Shown here piece after piece: positions 6,718 to 15,948 of a stretch of DNA of 64,000 nt. The position numbers were made by a program, and so were the translations under genes. The DNA is taken from NCBI RefSeq assembly GCF_004011885.1, contig NZ_SBEF01000003.1, positions 1 to 64,000 of the forward strand, read 5' to 3'. The DNA comes from Serratia microhaemolytica. Its GTDB lineage: Bacteria > Pseudomonadota > Gammaproteobacteria > Enterobacterales > Enterobacteriaceae. A model generated the notes under the pieces. It was not told the DNA's origin. It ran no database searches and was given only the letters and a program-made list of their open reading frames with translations. The number at the start of each line of letters is the position of its first letter. Position 1 is the stretch's first letter.

Positions 6718-9276
6718 ATGACAGTCACTCGCAAAAGAGTGGTGATAACCGGCATGGGACACCTCTCTTCGATTGCTAATAACGTTGCCGATTTTAAACA
6801 AGCGCTGCTGGATAAAACCTGTGGCATAAAACCCAGCAAAAAGTATCTGGAATGGTTTGAGGATGCGAATGCCTCCGAAGTGTTACAACCACTGAGTTGG
6901 CCCGAACTCTCGGCGGAAACGGTTGCTGCGTTGGACAATGCGGCGCTATGGGCCTACAAAGTTGGCTACGAAGCGCTAAGCCAAGGGCAATTACCCCGTG
7001 GTGAACTGCGTGATAAAACCGGGTTGATTATTGGGGTTTCCTCTGCCGGCACTGAAGCTTTTATGCCATTGATTGAACATCAAATGGAGCGTTTCTCGCT
7101 GAAAAAAGTGATGGTTTCCGGCAGTTTCTCTTCCTGTTGTGCCATCGTTTCGTCACTGCTTGGGCTAAAGGGCGGTTTTGAACTGGTCGCTACCGCCTGC
7201 ACTGCCAGCACTAACGCGATGGGGATCGGTTATGATCTGATCCAGAATGGCAAAAACCCTACCGTATTGGTGGTAGGCACCGAACCTATCTACCTACCGA
7301 CCTTTGCCGGTTTCTATGCACTGCACGCGATGAAGCGCACCCCATCCAGCCCGTTCTCTGGCACACCGGGAATGTCAATTGGTGAAGGGGCGGGAGCATT
7401 ACTGCTGGAAGAGTACGAACACGCTCTCGCGCGAGGTGCCACCATTTACGGCGAGATGGTCTCTTATGCCACCTCTTGCGATGCTTATCACGAAACCGCA
7501 CCTGATCCACGCGGTGATGGCGCGGTACAAGTGATGCGCCACGCGATGCAGAATGCGGAAATCGGGCCGACAGACATTGATTATATCAATGCGCATGGCA
7601 CCGGCACCGAGGCTAACGACCGCTGTGAAACCTTAGCCATGAAAAAGGTTTTCCCCAATATCATCGATATTCCAGTGAGTTCGACTAAAGCTTACGTCGG
7701 CCACAATATCGGTTCCGCTGGGATTATTGAACTGCTGGCCTGTTTTCTGACGTTACCTGAGAACAAAATCCTGCCGACACTTAACTTTACTACCCCACGC
7801 CCGAACTGTGATCTCAACTACGTGCCGAATGAGTTCCAACACGCTGAAGTTAAAATGTTCATGAAGAACAACTACGCCTTTGGTGGTAACAACTGCTGCG
7901 TGATCGCCAGCGTGAAGCCGGAACAGAGCCCAGCCAGCCAATACCAAGCTAAACGGGTAGCGATCACCGGCATGGGCGCGGTCAGTTCTGTTGGCCACAC
8001 GCTGCACAACATCCTGGAAAAAATGTGGGCGCAGCAGCCACTATCGCAACTTCATCCGCTATTGCTTGACGCCTCAACCAGTCAGGATTTTGGCGAAATC
8101 CTCAATAGCATGAAGAGCAATCATGAAGTGGTTGACTACATGCAGCACCATTTCAGCGCAAGCGATATGGCGAGCAAACTGGATCAACCTTCAGGGGTGC
8201 ATCAGGTTCTCGATCTCGATGCACGTAAAACCCTGCGCCGTTTTGACCCGCGTAAAGCCAATACCATCAGTACCTTTGCCTTACTGGCAATTACTCAGGC
8301 AATGGCCGATGCCGGGCGTAAAGTGAAGCGCGACGGCCAGACGCTCGGCATGATCCTGGGGATGTCAAAAGGCCCGCAAAGCACCGTCGTTCGCTATCTG
8401 GAAAGCCTCTTTCCTGATCCAACCAAAGTACGCACCTCTGAGTTCCCCGGCTCACTGATGAACGCCATCTCCACCTTCTGTTCGATTTCTGAAGGGATCA
8501 AAGGCTACAACACCTCACTGGCAACCGGTATCAACGCCGGCTTGGGGGCGTTGACCTACGGTTATGAATTGATCCGCCAGTCGTTACAGCCGCAAGTGAT
8601 TGTCGGTGGTGCGGATGAAAACATGAGCACTTTCGTCATCTACCTGCTGGCGTTGAACAGTGATCTACAGTTGACCCTTGATCCGGCTGACTTCAAAGTT
8701 TACAGCCAGCATGCCAAAGGCTACGTTCCTGGTGAAGGGGCGGGTATGCTGCTGATTGAAGATCTGCAACATGCTCAAGATCGCGGAGCACATATTCATG
8801 CTGAGATCATCGGCTACGGCAAATCGAGCGACGGTAGCTTCTTTGAACAAGACAATATCACCGCCAAAGTGGCCTCGATGGCCAGCGCGATCCGCCAGGC
8901 ATTACAGGAAGCGGACATCAAACCGCAGCAGGTCGATCTGATTTGTGGCACCAGCGACGGCACCCCGATCCGCGACGCGGCTGAGATCGGGGCGGTGCGC
9001 GAAGTGTTTGCGGAGTCGCGTTACCATCTGCCGTTTGTTAACTACAACGCCTGGTTTGGCTTGGTGGAATCCTGCATCGGTATTCTCAACATCGCGGTCG
9101 TCACCGAGATCATGAAACGTGGTGAAATATTACCTATCCCCTATACCGAGCAATTCTGTGCTGATGATATCGCCTTTGTCACTCAGCCATTAAACAAAAC
9201 TGTCCGCATCGCGCTGGTGCTCGGTGCCACCGAAGGGGGCAACCATTATGCCGTGCTGTTGAGGAGTATGGCGTGA
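6718..9276 (+). CDS. Fused ketosynthase / chain-length-factor-like protein
   Basis: 852 residues made of two beta-ketoacyl synthase folds. Domain 1 (about 1-400) has a full active site: Cys161 in TACTAS, His293 in NAHGTGTE, Lys324 and His329 in STKAYVGHN. Domain 2 (about 405-852) opens again with RVAITGMGAVSSVG, but Ile605 stands where the Cys should be (ATGINAG), the first His region reads CGTSDGTP and the second reads NYNAWFGLV. That is the pattern of a chain-length factor or KS-beta subunit, which is catalytically dead but shapes the chain-length pocket. In actinobacterial type II PKS these are two separate proteins; here they form one polypeptide. Start ATG 6718 has a weak ribosome site. 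The stop overlaps the next gene (GTGA). Confidence 0.9.
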   Translation: MTVTRKRVVITGMGHLSSIANNVADFKQALLDKTCGIKPSKKYLEWFEDANASEVLQPLSWPELSAETVAALDNAALWAYKVGYEALSQGQLPRGELRDKTGLIIGVSSAGTEAFMPLIEHQMERFSLKKVMVSGSFSSCCAIVSSLLGLKGGFELVATACTASTNAMGIGYDLIQNGKNPTVLVVGTEPIYLPTFAGFYALHAMKRTPSSPFSGTPGMSIGEGAGALLLEEYEHALARGATIYGEMVSYATSCDAYHETAPDPRGDGAVQVMRHAMQNAEIGPTDIDYINAHGTGTEANDRCETLAMKKVFPNIIDIPVSSTKAYVGHNIGSAGIIELLACFLTLPENKILPTLNFTTPRPNCDLNYVPNEFQHAEVKMFMKNNYAFGGNNCCVIASVKPEQSPASQYQAKRVAITGMGAVSSVGHTLHNILEKMWAQQPLSQLHPLLLDASTSQDFGEILNSMKSNHEVVDYMQHHFSASDMASKLDQPSGVHQVLDLDARKTLRRFDPRKANTISTFALLAITQAMADAGRKVKRDGQTLGMILGMSKGPQSTVVRYLESLFPDPTKVRTSEFPGSLMNAISTFCSISEGIKGYNTSLATGINAGLGALTYGYELIRQSLQPQVIVGGADENMSTFVIYLLALNSDLQLTLDPADFKVYSQHAKGYVPGEGAGMLLIEDLQHAQDRGAHIHAEIIGYGKSSDGSFFEQDNITAKVASMASAIRQALQEADIKPQQVDLICGTSDGTPIRDAAEIGAVREVFAESRYHLPFVNYNAWFGLVESCIGILNIAVVTEIMKRGEILPIPYTEQFCADDIAFVTQPLNKTVRIALVLGATEGGNHYAVLLRSMA

Positions 9277-10502
9277 TAGATAACGTCGCTCTCAGTGGTT
9301 GGAGTGTAACCAGTGCCTATGCGCCGGACTTTCCGGCGCTGATCGACGGTTTGATCGCCGGCAGAGTGATCGGCTCGCAACCGTGGTTCGATAGTGCCCA
9401 TGAATGGCAAGATTTGCGCTTAAGCTGTAACCCGCACTATGCCCCTGAAGCGAAGCCCTTCGGCGCTGCTTTTTCTCGCCTGCAACCGGTGATTGCGCAA
9501 GCGCTCACCACGGCGGGTTTAAATCAGCAACAACTGCAAGGAAAACGGGTACGGGTTTATCTGGTCGGTCATGGCCAGCGCGCTGACATCGCCGACTACC
9601 TAGGCTATCAGGATCGCAACGATCAAGAAGAACTGCTGCTGTTTCCCAGCATCAAACGGCTACATGCCGACAACTTTGATCAGGATCGATTGGTACAACA
9701 GTTAACGCAAGCCTATCAGCTCAGTTGGCCGGTGATTTCACTCTATTGTGCCAGCAACTCCTCATTGGCGGCGGTTCATCTGGCACAGGCAGCGATTGCC
9801 GCCGGAGAACTGGATCTGGTACTGATTATTGGCTGGTTGGAAACACAGACGCAGGACATCGTGTTCCTGGGTGGACAAGACATGCTGGGCGAAGGGGGTT
9901 CACAGCCGTTCAGCAATCACAACAGCAGCATCTTACCGACTAACGGCGTCGTGGCACTCATCCTAGAAAGTGGACAACACGCTCAGCGGCGAGGGTTTAA
10001 ACCGAGTGCTTGCTTACGTAGCTCGATGTTTTGCCAAAGCAGCGGCGGGCGCGGTAGCAGCTCGTTCACTGCCGATTTTCGCACCATCGCACAGACACTG
10101 GAACGCGTACTGAAACAGGCTAAGTTATCGCCCCAGGATATTGCCTGTGTTTTTCCTCATGCCAATGGGGTGATCGCCAGTGACAAAGCCGAGGCCATGG
10201 CACTGCAAAAACTCTGGGGAAAGACTGGCATTCCGGTGGTGAGCTACAAAGGTCAGATCGGTTATATGGTCACCTGTTGTGGCATCCTTGATCTGATGCT
10301 GATTGGTGAGGCGTTACAGCAGCGCCGCCTGCTGGCATCCACCAGCCGCTACCCTATCGATGAAAGCCTGCAAATTCAGGTTCATGCTGATAGCCCACCC
10401 TTAGCATTGGAAAAAAGTCACATCCTCAAATCCGGCATCGGGCTGGACGGCTCAGCGATCGCGATGGTGATTTCTGCTAACTGGGAAGGTGCCAATGCGT
10501 GA
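9273..10502 (+). CDS. Second ketosynthase-like protein with His-to-Tyr change
   Basis: 409 residues of thiolase/ketosynthase fold. Cys159 (SLYCASNSS), His296 (FPHANGV) and Lys326 align with KAS I/II catalytic residues, but the second catalytic His is replaced by Tyr331 (YKGQIGYMV). In KAS I/II that His supports malonyl decarboxylation, so this protein may do acyl transfer or priming, or use a different substrate (inference). The start is a GTG within the TGA stop of the preceding gene, giving tight coupling. Its C-terminus overlaps the next gene by eight bases (ATGCGTGA). Confidence 0.8.
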   Translation: MIDNVALSGWSVTSAYAPDFPALIDGLIAGRVIGSQPWFDSAHEWQDLRLSCNPHYAPEAKPFGAAFSRLQPVIAQALTTAGLNQQQLQGKRVRVYLVGHGQRADIADYLGYQDRNDQEELLLFPSIKRLHADNFDQDRLVQQLTQAYQLSWPVISLYCASNSSLAAVHLAQAAIAAGELDLVLIIGWLETQTQDIVFLGGQDMLGEGGSQPFSNHNSSILPTNGVVALILESGQHAQRRGFKPSACLRSSMFCQSSGGRGSSSFTADFRTIAQTLERVLKQAKLSPQDIACVFPHANGVIASDKAEAMALQKLWGKTGIPVVSYKGQIGYMVTCCGILDLMLIGEALQQRRLLASTSRYPIDESLQIQVHADSPPLALEKSHILKSGIGLDGSAIAMVISANWEGANA

Positions 10503-11559
10503 AGAGAAACGAACGATACCGGCAGCAGCGATTAATTTGGTCGGCTTTTCGCTGCTGGAACCGCGCCTGCCGATGCGCCGATTTTCACCGAGCTGGTACA
10601 ACGTTTGGGAAGCGTGGCTGTATAAAAAAGCCAATGCCAAACTGGGCAGCAGCCAGTGGTTGTTCCGGCGCTTCGGGATTGACAGCGAGATGCTAGCGGA
10701 AGAGGCACTGCGCAAAGCCAATTATCGCGACTGGTTGAACAGCATGAACAGCGCTTGTAGTCAGGCGATGGCGCAACTCGGTAGCAAAGGTGAATTCCAC
10801 CTGCGCCATGAGCGCAATGCGCTGTTTTATGTCGACTCCTGGGGAGAGACTGCCACCATTGAAGGGATCAACAGTTGGCGTGATTCATTAAGCGTCGACA
10901 TTCTGCCGAAAAGCATTGTACGTGACTACGGCATTAAAGATTTCACCTGCAAATTGCGCGGTGAGCGCAATGGTTTGATGAATGCGCTGCTGCTGGCACA
11001 AGACAGCCTGAACAGCAATATGGCGGATAACGTGATCATTTGCGGCCAATTCCGCAGCTTCCCGGTGCTGGTTTTTTCCGAAACCCAGCGCTTCCCGCCC
11101 GCCAGCAAGCGCGCGCCGGTGTCGGCTAACTGCCAATTCAGTATTGAACGTGTCGGCTGCCTGATCCTGAAAAAGGCCGCCGGACAGGGGGTGACATTGC
11201 ATCTCAGTGACTATCAGAGCCTACAAGGCTCAGCGCAGCAGCGCGCCACCCAGTTGGCAGATCAATGTAACGCTTATCTTCGCGCAGATACCCACGCCGT
11301 GTTAGGCGTCACACCACCCGCGCCGTCACTGCGCGCTATGCAACGCCAGGCTTTCCAGCAATTAGCCAACCACCCGCGCGTACCCAACCGCCAACTCGGT
11401 GTTTCACTCAGTGATCGGTATGGTGATAGCGGCTGCATGAACCCGGCACTGGCCTGGCAATATCTACAGCAAAACGGTATCAGTGGTCACAGTTTGCTCA
11501 GCGTGCTGGACGGTGACGGTAGCGCCTGGTTACTGGAAAACTGGGGAGCGCAGCAATGA
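10495..11559 (+). CDS. Degenerate ketosynthase/thiolase-fold protein
   Basis: 354 residues that I recognise only by weak pattern. A segment near residue 160 (NGLMNALLLAQDSLNSNMADN) resembles the helix after a ketosynthase nucleophile, but the Cys position is Asn, and SIERVGCLILKK resembles the GAGALVLE strand. No catalytic His motif is evident. It is likely an accessory, non-catalytic thiolase-fold partner, such as another length- or partner-determining subunit. The ATG at 10495 is chosen because it overlaps the upstream stop; a GTG at 10489 is also possible. Its stop overlaps a 23-codon ORF that leads into the ABC transporter gene. Confidence 0.6.
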   Translation: MREEKRTIPAAAINLVGFSLLEPRLPMRRFSPSWYNVWEAWLYKKANAKLGSSQWLFRRFGIDSEMLAEEALRKANYRDWLNSMNSACSQAMAQLGSKGEFHLRHERNALFYVDSWGETATIEGINSWRDSLSVDILPKSIVRDYGIKDFTCKLRGERNGLMNALLLAQDSLNSNMADNVIICGQFRSFPVLVFSETQRFPPASKRAPVSANCQFSIERVGCLILKKAAGQGVTLHLSDYQSLQGSAQQRATQLADQCNAYLRADTHAVLGVTPPAPSLRAMQRQAFQQLANHPRVPNRQLGVSLSDRYGDSGCMNPALAWQYLQQNGISGHSLLSVLDGDGSAWLLENWGAQQ

Positions 11560-11627
11560 TGCACGATGACGGATTACTGTGGGCACAGGCGGTTCCGTTG
11601 CCGTCATGTTATTGGGGAGCATCATGA
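11556..11627 (+). CDS. Translationally coupled 23-codon mini-ORF
   Basis: ATG at 11556 overlaps the stop of the preceding gene (ATGA), and its own stop overlaps the ATG of the ABC ATPase (ATGA at 11624-11627). The peptide begins MMHDDGLLWAQ and ends SCYWGAS. It has no domain. The exact tiling on both sides suggests it hands ribosomes from the ketosynthase-like gene to the transporter gene, or that it encodes a small protein. It could also be a chance open frame left by deletion of a longer gene. Confidence 0.4.
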   Translation: MMHDDGLLWAQAVPLPSCYWGAS

Positions 11628-12337
11628 CCACGCTACAGACCGCACAACCGCTGCCGATTGTCTCAATGCAGCAGGCCGGCAAACAATTTGGTAATGGCCC
11701 CGGTGCTATTGTTGCGCTGGCAAATATCACCACCGAAATTCATGACGGTGAATTTATCGCGCTGTGCGGCCCCTCCGGCAGTGGTAAAAGCACCCTGCTG
11801 AATCTGATGGCCGGGATCGATTACCCGACCAGCGGCCAGGTTTATCTACTGGGGAATGATCTCTCGCTGCTGAATGATCAGCAAACCGCCCGCTTGCGCG
11901 CTGATGCCATCGGTTTTGTGTTTCAGTTCTTTAACCTGTTGCCGGTGTTGAGTGTGTTTGACAACGTCTATTATCCGCTGATGCTCAACGGGTTTAGCCG
12001 CCGGGTAGCACAGCAACGGGTGATGGAGATGCTGGAGAGAGTGGGGTTGGCGGCACATTACCAGCGAATACCCAGCGAACTCTCCGGCGGACAACAACAG
12101 CGCGTGGCGATTGCGCGTGCGTTGGTAAAGCGTCCGCGCCTGGTAGTTGCCGACGAACCTACCGGTAATCTGGATAGCCGCACTGGACAGGAGATTATCG
12201 ATCTGCTGCTGACGATGAATCAGCAGTTGAAAACGACATTTGTTATTTCCACTCACTCATTAGCATTGCGTGATCAGGCGAAACGGGTGTTGGAAATCAG
12301 GGATGGGAAACTGGAATATGATTCTGTTAGCGTTTAA
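11624..12337 (+). CDS. LolD/MacB-type ABC transporter ATP-binding protein
   Basis: 237 residues with Walker [10 protein letters not shown] (about 46-54), Q-loop [10 protein letters not shown], signature LSGGQQQR, Walker [13 protein letters not shown] and H-loop STHS. The Q-loop phenylalanine/asparagine pattern and the NLDS after Walker B place it in the LolD/FtsE/MacB branch, which drives FtsX-fold permeases rather than classical transporters. The partner permease is encoded at 12992. ATG 11624 is used because GGGGAG lies just upstream; longer starts are not needed. It probably powers delivery of the cluster product, or a lipid carrier, out of the inner membrane. Confidence 0.9.
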   Translation: MTTLQTAQPLPIVSMQQAGKQFGNGPGAIVALANITTEIHDGEFIALCGPSGSGKSTLLNLMAGIDYPTSGQVYLLGNDLSLLNDQQTARLRADAIGFVFQFFNLLPVLSVFDNVYYPLMLNGFSRRVAQQRVMEMLERVGLAAHYQRIPSELSGGQQQRVAIARALVKRPRLVVADEPTGNLDSRTGQEIIDLLLTMNQQLKTTFVISTHSLALRDQAKRVLEIRDGKLEYDSVSV

Positions 12338-12995
12338 ACGTTACGCTGTGGTTTTGTATTTATTGGTCAGCGTGTTATCACTGACTAACAACGTGCTGGC
12401 AACAGCAGTTGAAACCCAGGGCAGCACAGGTTTGTCACTGTTGCAGGGGATTAATGCCCAAGCTTCAGTGAGTGCATTAACCGAGGCGGCCAGTCAGTTA
12501 CAACAAAAGTATCAACAAAATGCCGATTATCGCATTGGCAAAATGTTCTATGGCTACGCTCAACTGTTTATCGCTAACGACTTCCTGAATAAAAAGAATT
12601 ATATGCGTGCAGCAGAAAGCGCCAAACTGGGGTTTTTCTACATCGATGAAGCTGCAGAAACGGATGAACATGATTGGCAGATGCGCTTTCTACGCGCCAG
12701 GATGGATGCCTTTGTACCGCCATCTCATGGCCGCTGCGTTATCGCATTGCAAGACCTGCATTTTTTGCAACAGCAGCCAACTGTACCGACAGACCTGAAA
12801 CCGATGATGGCGCTGATGTCGGCCAATGCGCTCACCGCTTGCCAACGCGCAACCGATGCCAAGATTGCGCTGGCCACGCTGGTGCAACTGGGCGCGGAGG
12901 GCAAACGGCTATCTCAGCTCAACAGCGGTGTGGCACCCGCATGGACACCTGCGGAACTGCGGCACATTATCCAACCACTGGCGGAGAAACCATGA
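12318..12995 (+). CDS. Secreted protein of unknown function in the export module
   Basis: 225 residues. The start at ATG 12318 gives a short N-terminus followed by a hydrophobic stretch (YAVVLYLLVSVLSL) and an ALA-type signal peptidase site near residue 30; a longer start at 12270 would bury this. The mature part is helical with repeats like SALTEAASQLQQKY and AESAKLGFFYIDEA and one possible TPR-like array; two cysteines follow (SHGRCVIALQ and TACQR). No known domain was recognised. It overlaps the ATPase gene by 20 bases and the permease gene by four, so it is probably a periplasmic partner of the transporter. Confidence 0.7.
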   Translation: MILLAFKRYAVVLYLLVSVLSLTNNVLATAVETQGSTGLSLLQGINAQASVSALTEAASQLQQKYQQNADYRIGKMFYGYAQLFIANDFLNKKNYMRAAESAKLGFFYIDEAAETDEHDWQMRFLRARMDAFVPPSHGRCVIALQDLHFLQQQPTVPTDLKPMMALMSANALTACQRATDAKIALATLVQLGAEGKRLSQLNSGVAPAWTPAELRHIIQPLAEKP

Positions 12996-14320
12996 TGATG
13001 AATATCTTATTCTGGCTCGCCAATATCATCATTGTTTACGCACTGCTGGTGGTGCTGATCACGGCGATCCGTAAACCGACCGATATTCGTTATACCTTTC
13101 TTAATCTGTTCCGCCAACGCCGCCGTTCTGGCGTCACATTGTTGGCGATCACCTTGGGGGGCGTGGCGGTATTTATCTTTGGTGGTTTTGTCGATTATTC
13201 GTTCTGGGCATTGCGCGAGCAAACTATTCGCACCAACCTCGGACATATTCAGTTATATGAGCGGGGTTATCTCAACAGTGGCGCCAATAACTCGTTGCAA
13301 TACACCATCAATAATTACGACCAGCTGAAAAATATTCTGCTGGCCGATCCGGTGATTGCCGCCAACATCGCCACCATCACCGGGCAACTGGCTTTCAGTG
13401 GCATTATTTCGCAATACGAGCAAGAGACATCCACCTTCTTCAGCGCTGTCGGCATTGAACCGCAAACCTCGTTAGTGTTGGGTTCACTCGATCGGATCAT
13501 TTCAGGTAGCGATCTGTCGCGCGTGAAACCACAACAGATCACCCTCGGTTCTGGCATTGCCCACTCGCTCTCTGCCGGTTATGGCGATTGGGTCGATATG
13601 CTGGTGGTCAACCCGCAAGGTGGACAGAATGCCCTGTCTGCGCAGGTGCGTGGCGTGTTCCAGTCCGGCATCAAAGAGTACGACGACACGGCAATCAAAA
13701 TGCCGCTGCACACCGCTCAGCGCCTGTTACAGACTGACGGGGTGAGTAAAATCATCATCATGCTACAGCAGACTGAGCAAACAGAAGCGGTATTGGCGCG
13801 CATCAATCAGTTGATCAACGATAAAAAGCTCAATCTGGAAACGCGCTCCTGGAATGAGCTGGCCGTGTTCTACCATCAAGTCGTCAACCTGTTTGAAGGG
13901 ATTTTTCTGTTTATCAAATCGATTGTCAGCCTGATTGTGGTGTTTATGATCGGCAATACGCTGATGATGAATGTGATTGAACGCACACGCGAAATTGCCA
14001 CCTTACGCGCATTAGGGCTGAACCAGTCTTATATTGGCCGCCTGTTTGTGCTGGAAGGGATCATCATCGGCATCATCGGTGCGCTGCTCAGCGTCAGCTT
14101 CGGTATTCTGATTGCTTCAATTATCAATATCAATGGCATACCGATGCCGCCCTCACCGGGCTACACCCAAGGTTATCTGGCCTTCGTGAGATGGGATCAG
14201 GATCTCAATCTATTCTGGTTCTCCTGCGCGTTACCGCTGGTCACCGCGTTGCTCGCATCGATTATCCCGGCTCGCCGCGCCTCGAAACTGGTGATTGCGC
14301 AAGCCTTCCGCTTTGTTTAA
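12992..14320 (+). CDS. FtsX/LolE-type ABC transporter permease
   Basis: 442 residues. The layout is that of LolC/LolE and MacB: one TM near residues 8-28, a second near 45-65 (TLLAITLGGVAVFIFGGF), a large periplasmic domain (about 80-290), then three C-terminal TMs. The FtsX-family cytoplasmic motif ERTREIATLRALGL is near residue 330, before the penultimate helix, and the protein ends SIIPARRASKLVIAQAFR. Family members extract lipoproteins or lipids or act mechanically on periplasmic partners (known). The ATG overlaps the previous stop by ATGA. Only one permease gene is present, so the complex may be a homodimer. Confidence 0.9.
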   Translation: MMMNILFWLANIIIVYALLVVLITAIRKPTDIRYTFLNLFRQRRRSGVTLLAITLGGVAVFIFGGFVDYSFWALREQTIRTNLGHIQLYERGYLNSGANNSLQYTINNYDQLKNILLADPVIAANIATITGQLAFSGIISQYEQETSTFFSAVGIEPQTSLVLGSLDRIISGSDLSRVKPQQITLGSGIAHSLSAGYGDWVDMLVVNPQGGQNALSAQVRGVFQSGIKEYDDTAIKMPLHTAQRLLQTDGVSKIIIMLQQTEQTEAVLARINQLINDKKLNLETRSWNELAVFYHQVVNLFEGIFLFIKSIVSLIVVFMIGNTLMMNVIERTREIATLRALGLNQSYIGRLFVLEGIIIGIIGALLSVSFGILIASIININGIPMPPSPGYTQGYLAFVRWDQDLNLFWFSCALPLVTALLASIIPARRASKLVIAQAFRFV

Positions 14321-14340
14321 TAGCTTGAGGGAGAAACGAG

Positions 14341-15093
14341 ATGTCAAACGGACAAACTGTACTTATCACTGGCGCAGGCCGGGGCATTGGAATGGCGATC
14401 GCTGAAAAGCTGGCCGAACAAGGCTACCACCTGATCCTCAACTACCGTAAAGATCAGGGAAAAAGTGCCGCCAACCTGCAACGCTTTGTGAGCGCAGAAA
14501 CCCGAGTCAAAGTGACATTGGCCAAAGCAGATATCGCCGAACCACGTGATATCAGTGAAATGGTGAAAAAACTGCGTCAACAGGGCATCGAGCGTATCGA
14601 TCACTTGGTGCTGAATGCCGCCGCTGCGCCGTTCAAGCCGTTTATTGAGATGACACGCAATGACTGGAAACTGTTGCTGAATACTAACTTGATTGGTAAC
14701 ACCACCTGTGTACAGGAAATCGTGCCGCTGATGACCAATGGCGGCACGATTTGTGTCATCTCCAGCCTTGGCAGCCAGCGGGTATTACCAAAATACCCGC
14801 TCGGTATTGCTAAGTCAGCGCTGGAAAACCTGGTGCGTTATCTAGAGGTAGAACTGTATCAGCGCAATATTCGCGTCAATGCAATCTGCGCCGGGGTGGT
14901 GAATACCGATATGGCACCGTTCCTGCGAGATCAGTGGCCAGAGCTGTTCCAGCGCTACGAAAATAGCCCGCGCCGTTGGGTGTTGGAAGCGGAGGAAGTG
15001 GCCAATATTGCGGCGTTTCTGCTCTCTGACCAGTCAAGTGCGATACGGGGGAGCACCCTGGTTGCCGATCTTGGCATGACACTGGAACCATAA
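14341..15093 (+). CDS. SDR oxidoreductase, enoyl-ACP-reductase-like
   Basis: 250 residues with the nucleotide motif GAGRGIGM near residue 11. The active-site region PKYPLGIAKSALENLVRYLE resembles FabL/FabI enoyl reductases, in which Tyr and Lys are separated by six residues, rather than FabG (three). Here the nearest Tyr-Lys spacing is five. The closing IRGSTLVADLGM also resembles FabL. If it is an enoyl reductase it completes the reductive cycle, so the product would be at least partly saturated. A 3-oxoacyl reductase role remains possible. It starts 20 bases after the permease with GGGAGAAACG as ribosome site. Confidence 0.7.
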   Translation: MSNGQTVLITGAGRGIGMAIAEKLAEQGYHLILNYRKDQGKSAANLQRFVSAETRVKVTLAKADIAEPRDISEMVKKLRQQGIERIDHLVLNAAAAPFKPFIEMTRNDWKLLLNTNLIGNTTCVQEIVPLMTNGGTICVISSLGSQRVLPKYPLGIAKSALENLVRYLEVELYQRNIRVNAICAGVVNTDMAPFLRDQWPELFQRYENSPRRWVLEAEEVANIAAFLLSDQSSAIRGSTLVADLGMTLEP

Positions 15094-15117
15094 GCATTGC
15101 CGACAAGGAGTATACCG

Positions 15118-15948
15118 ATGAAACATCAACTGGCTGGATGCCTCGTGCTGTTGAGTCTATCAGGCTCAGGGCAGGCGGCAGAACCCGCGCCGCTTTCGCT
15201 TGAAGGTGAGCAATTGAATCACCTAACCCAGCAAGATCAGCGTGCGCGCGAAATTATCCGTCGTGCCGATCGCGTGCGTGCCCCAGCCCAACCTTTCCGC
15301 TATACCCTGACGCTGTTGGAACATAAAGGCGGGCGCGACGTTAGCGAGGATCAGCAGGTGCTGGATATCTCAATGCGTTTCTACAAACCTTCAGAACAAG
15401 TGGAAAAGGGCGATGCTCGCGCACTGGTGCGCTTTGTCTCACCGGCACGCGATAAAGGTAAAGCGCTGCTCTCTGATCTGGATAAAATGTGGTATTACGC
15501 GCCTGATCTGCGCCGCCCGATCCCGATCTCACGCCAACAGCGCTTGAGAGGGCAGGTCTCCAACGGTGATGTGGTCGCCGCCGATTTCGACTACTCCTAC
15601 ATCTCACAACTGGTGGGTGAAGAAGCCTGTGGCGAGAGCCTCTGTTACAGACTGGCCTTGCAGCGCCGCTGGCCCCATGTCACCTATCCCGCGATCAACT
15701 ACTGGGTGGAAAAACAGAGCGGCTACCCTAAACGCGCCGATTTTCTTTCTGCCGATGGCGTTGTGATCAAACGTTCGCACTATCGTGATTTTCAGCCGGT
15801 ACTGGGCGAGATGCGGCCGACCACTATTGTGGTGGAGGATGCGCTGCACAAGGGCAACTACACCACCATGCGCTATAGCGATGTCCGTTTCGAGTCACTG
15901 CCGGAAAGTGTCTTCCAGAAAGAGTATCTGATGAGACTCAATGGATGA
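15118..15948 (+). CDS. LolA-like outer-membrane lipoprotein-sorting protein
   Basis: 276 residues. Signal peptide of 21-23 residues (MKHQLAGCLVLLSLSGSGQA, cut after QAA). The mature protein carries the pattern of the LolA-like family with a second domain (outer membrane lipoprotein-sorting protein): GKALLSDLDKMWYYAPDLRR, then a long beta-rich half with VEKQSGYPKRADFLSADG. Such proteins shuttle lipid or lipoprotein cargo across the periplasm and are often next to FtsX-type ABC transporters (established association). ATG 15118 is chosen for the signal peptide and the AAGGAG upstream. It is coupled to the barrel gene by ATGA. Confidence 0.85.
   Translation: MKHQLAGCLVLLSLSGSGQAAEPAPLSLEGEQLNHLTQQDQRAREIIRRADRVRAPAQPFRYTLTLLEHKGGRDVSEDQQVLDISMRFYKPSEQVEKGDARALVRFVSPARDKGKALLSDLDKMWYYAPDLRRPIPISRQQRLRGQVSNGDVVAADFDYSYISQLVGEEACGESLCYRLALQRRWPHVTYPAINYWVEKQSGYPKRADFLSADGVVIKRSHYRDFQPVLGEMRPTTIVVEDALHKGNYTTMRYSDVRFESLPESVFQKEYLMRLNG

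Noticed and set aside
12674-12991. Long N-terminal extension of the permease frame
   Set aside because: It lies wholly within the preceding secreted-protein gene in another frame; the true permease start is 12992.
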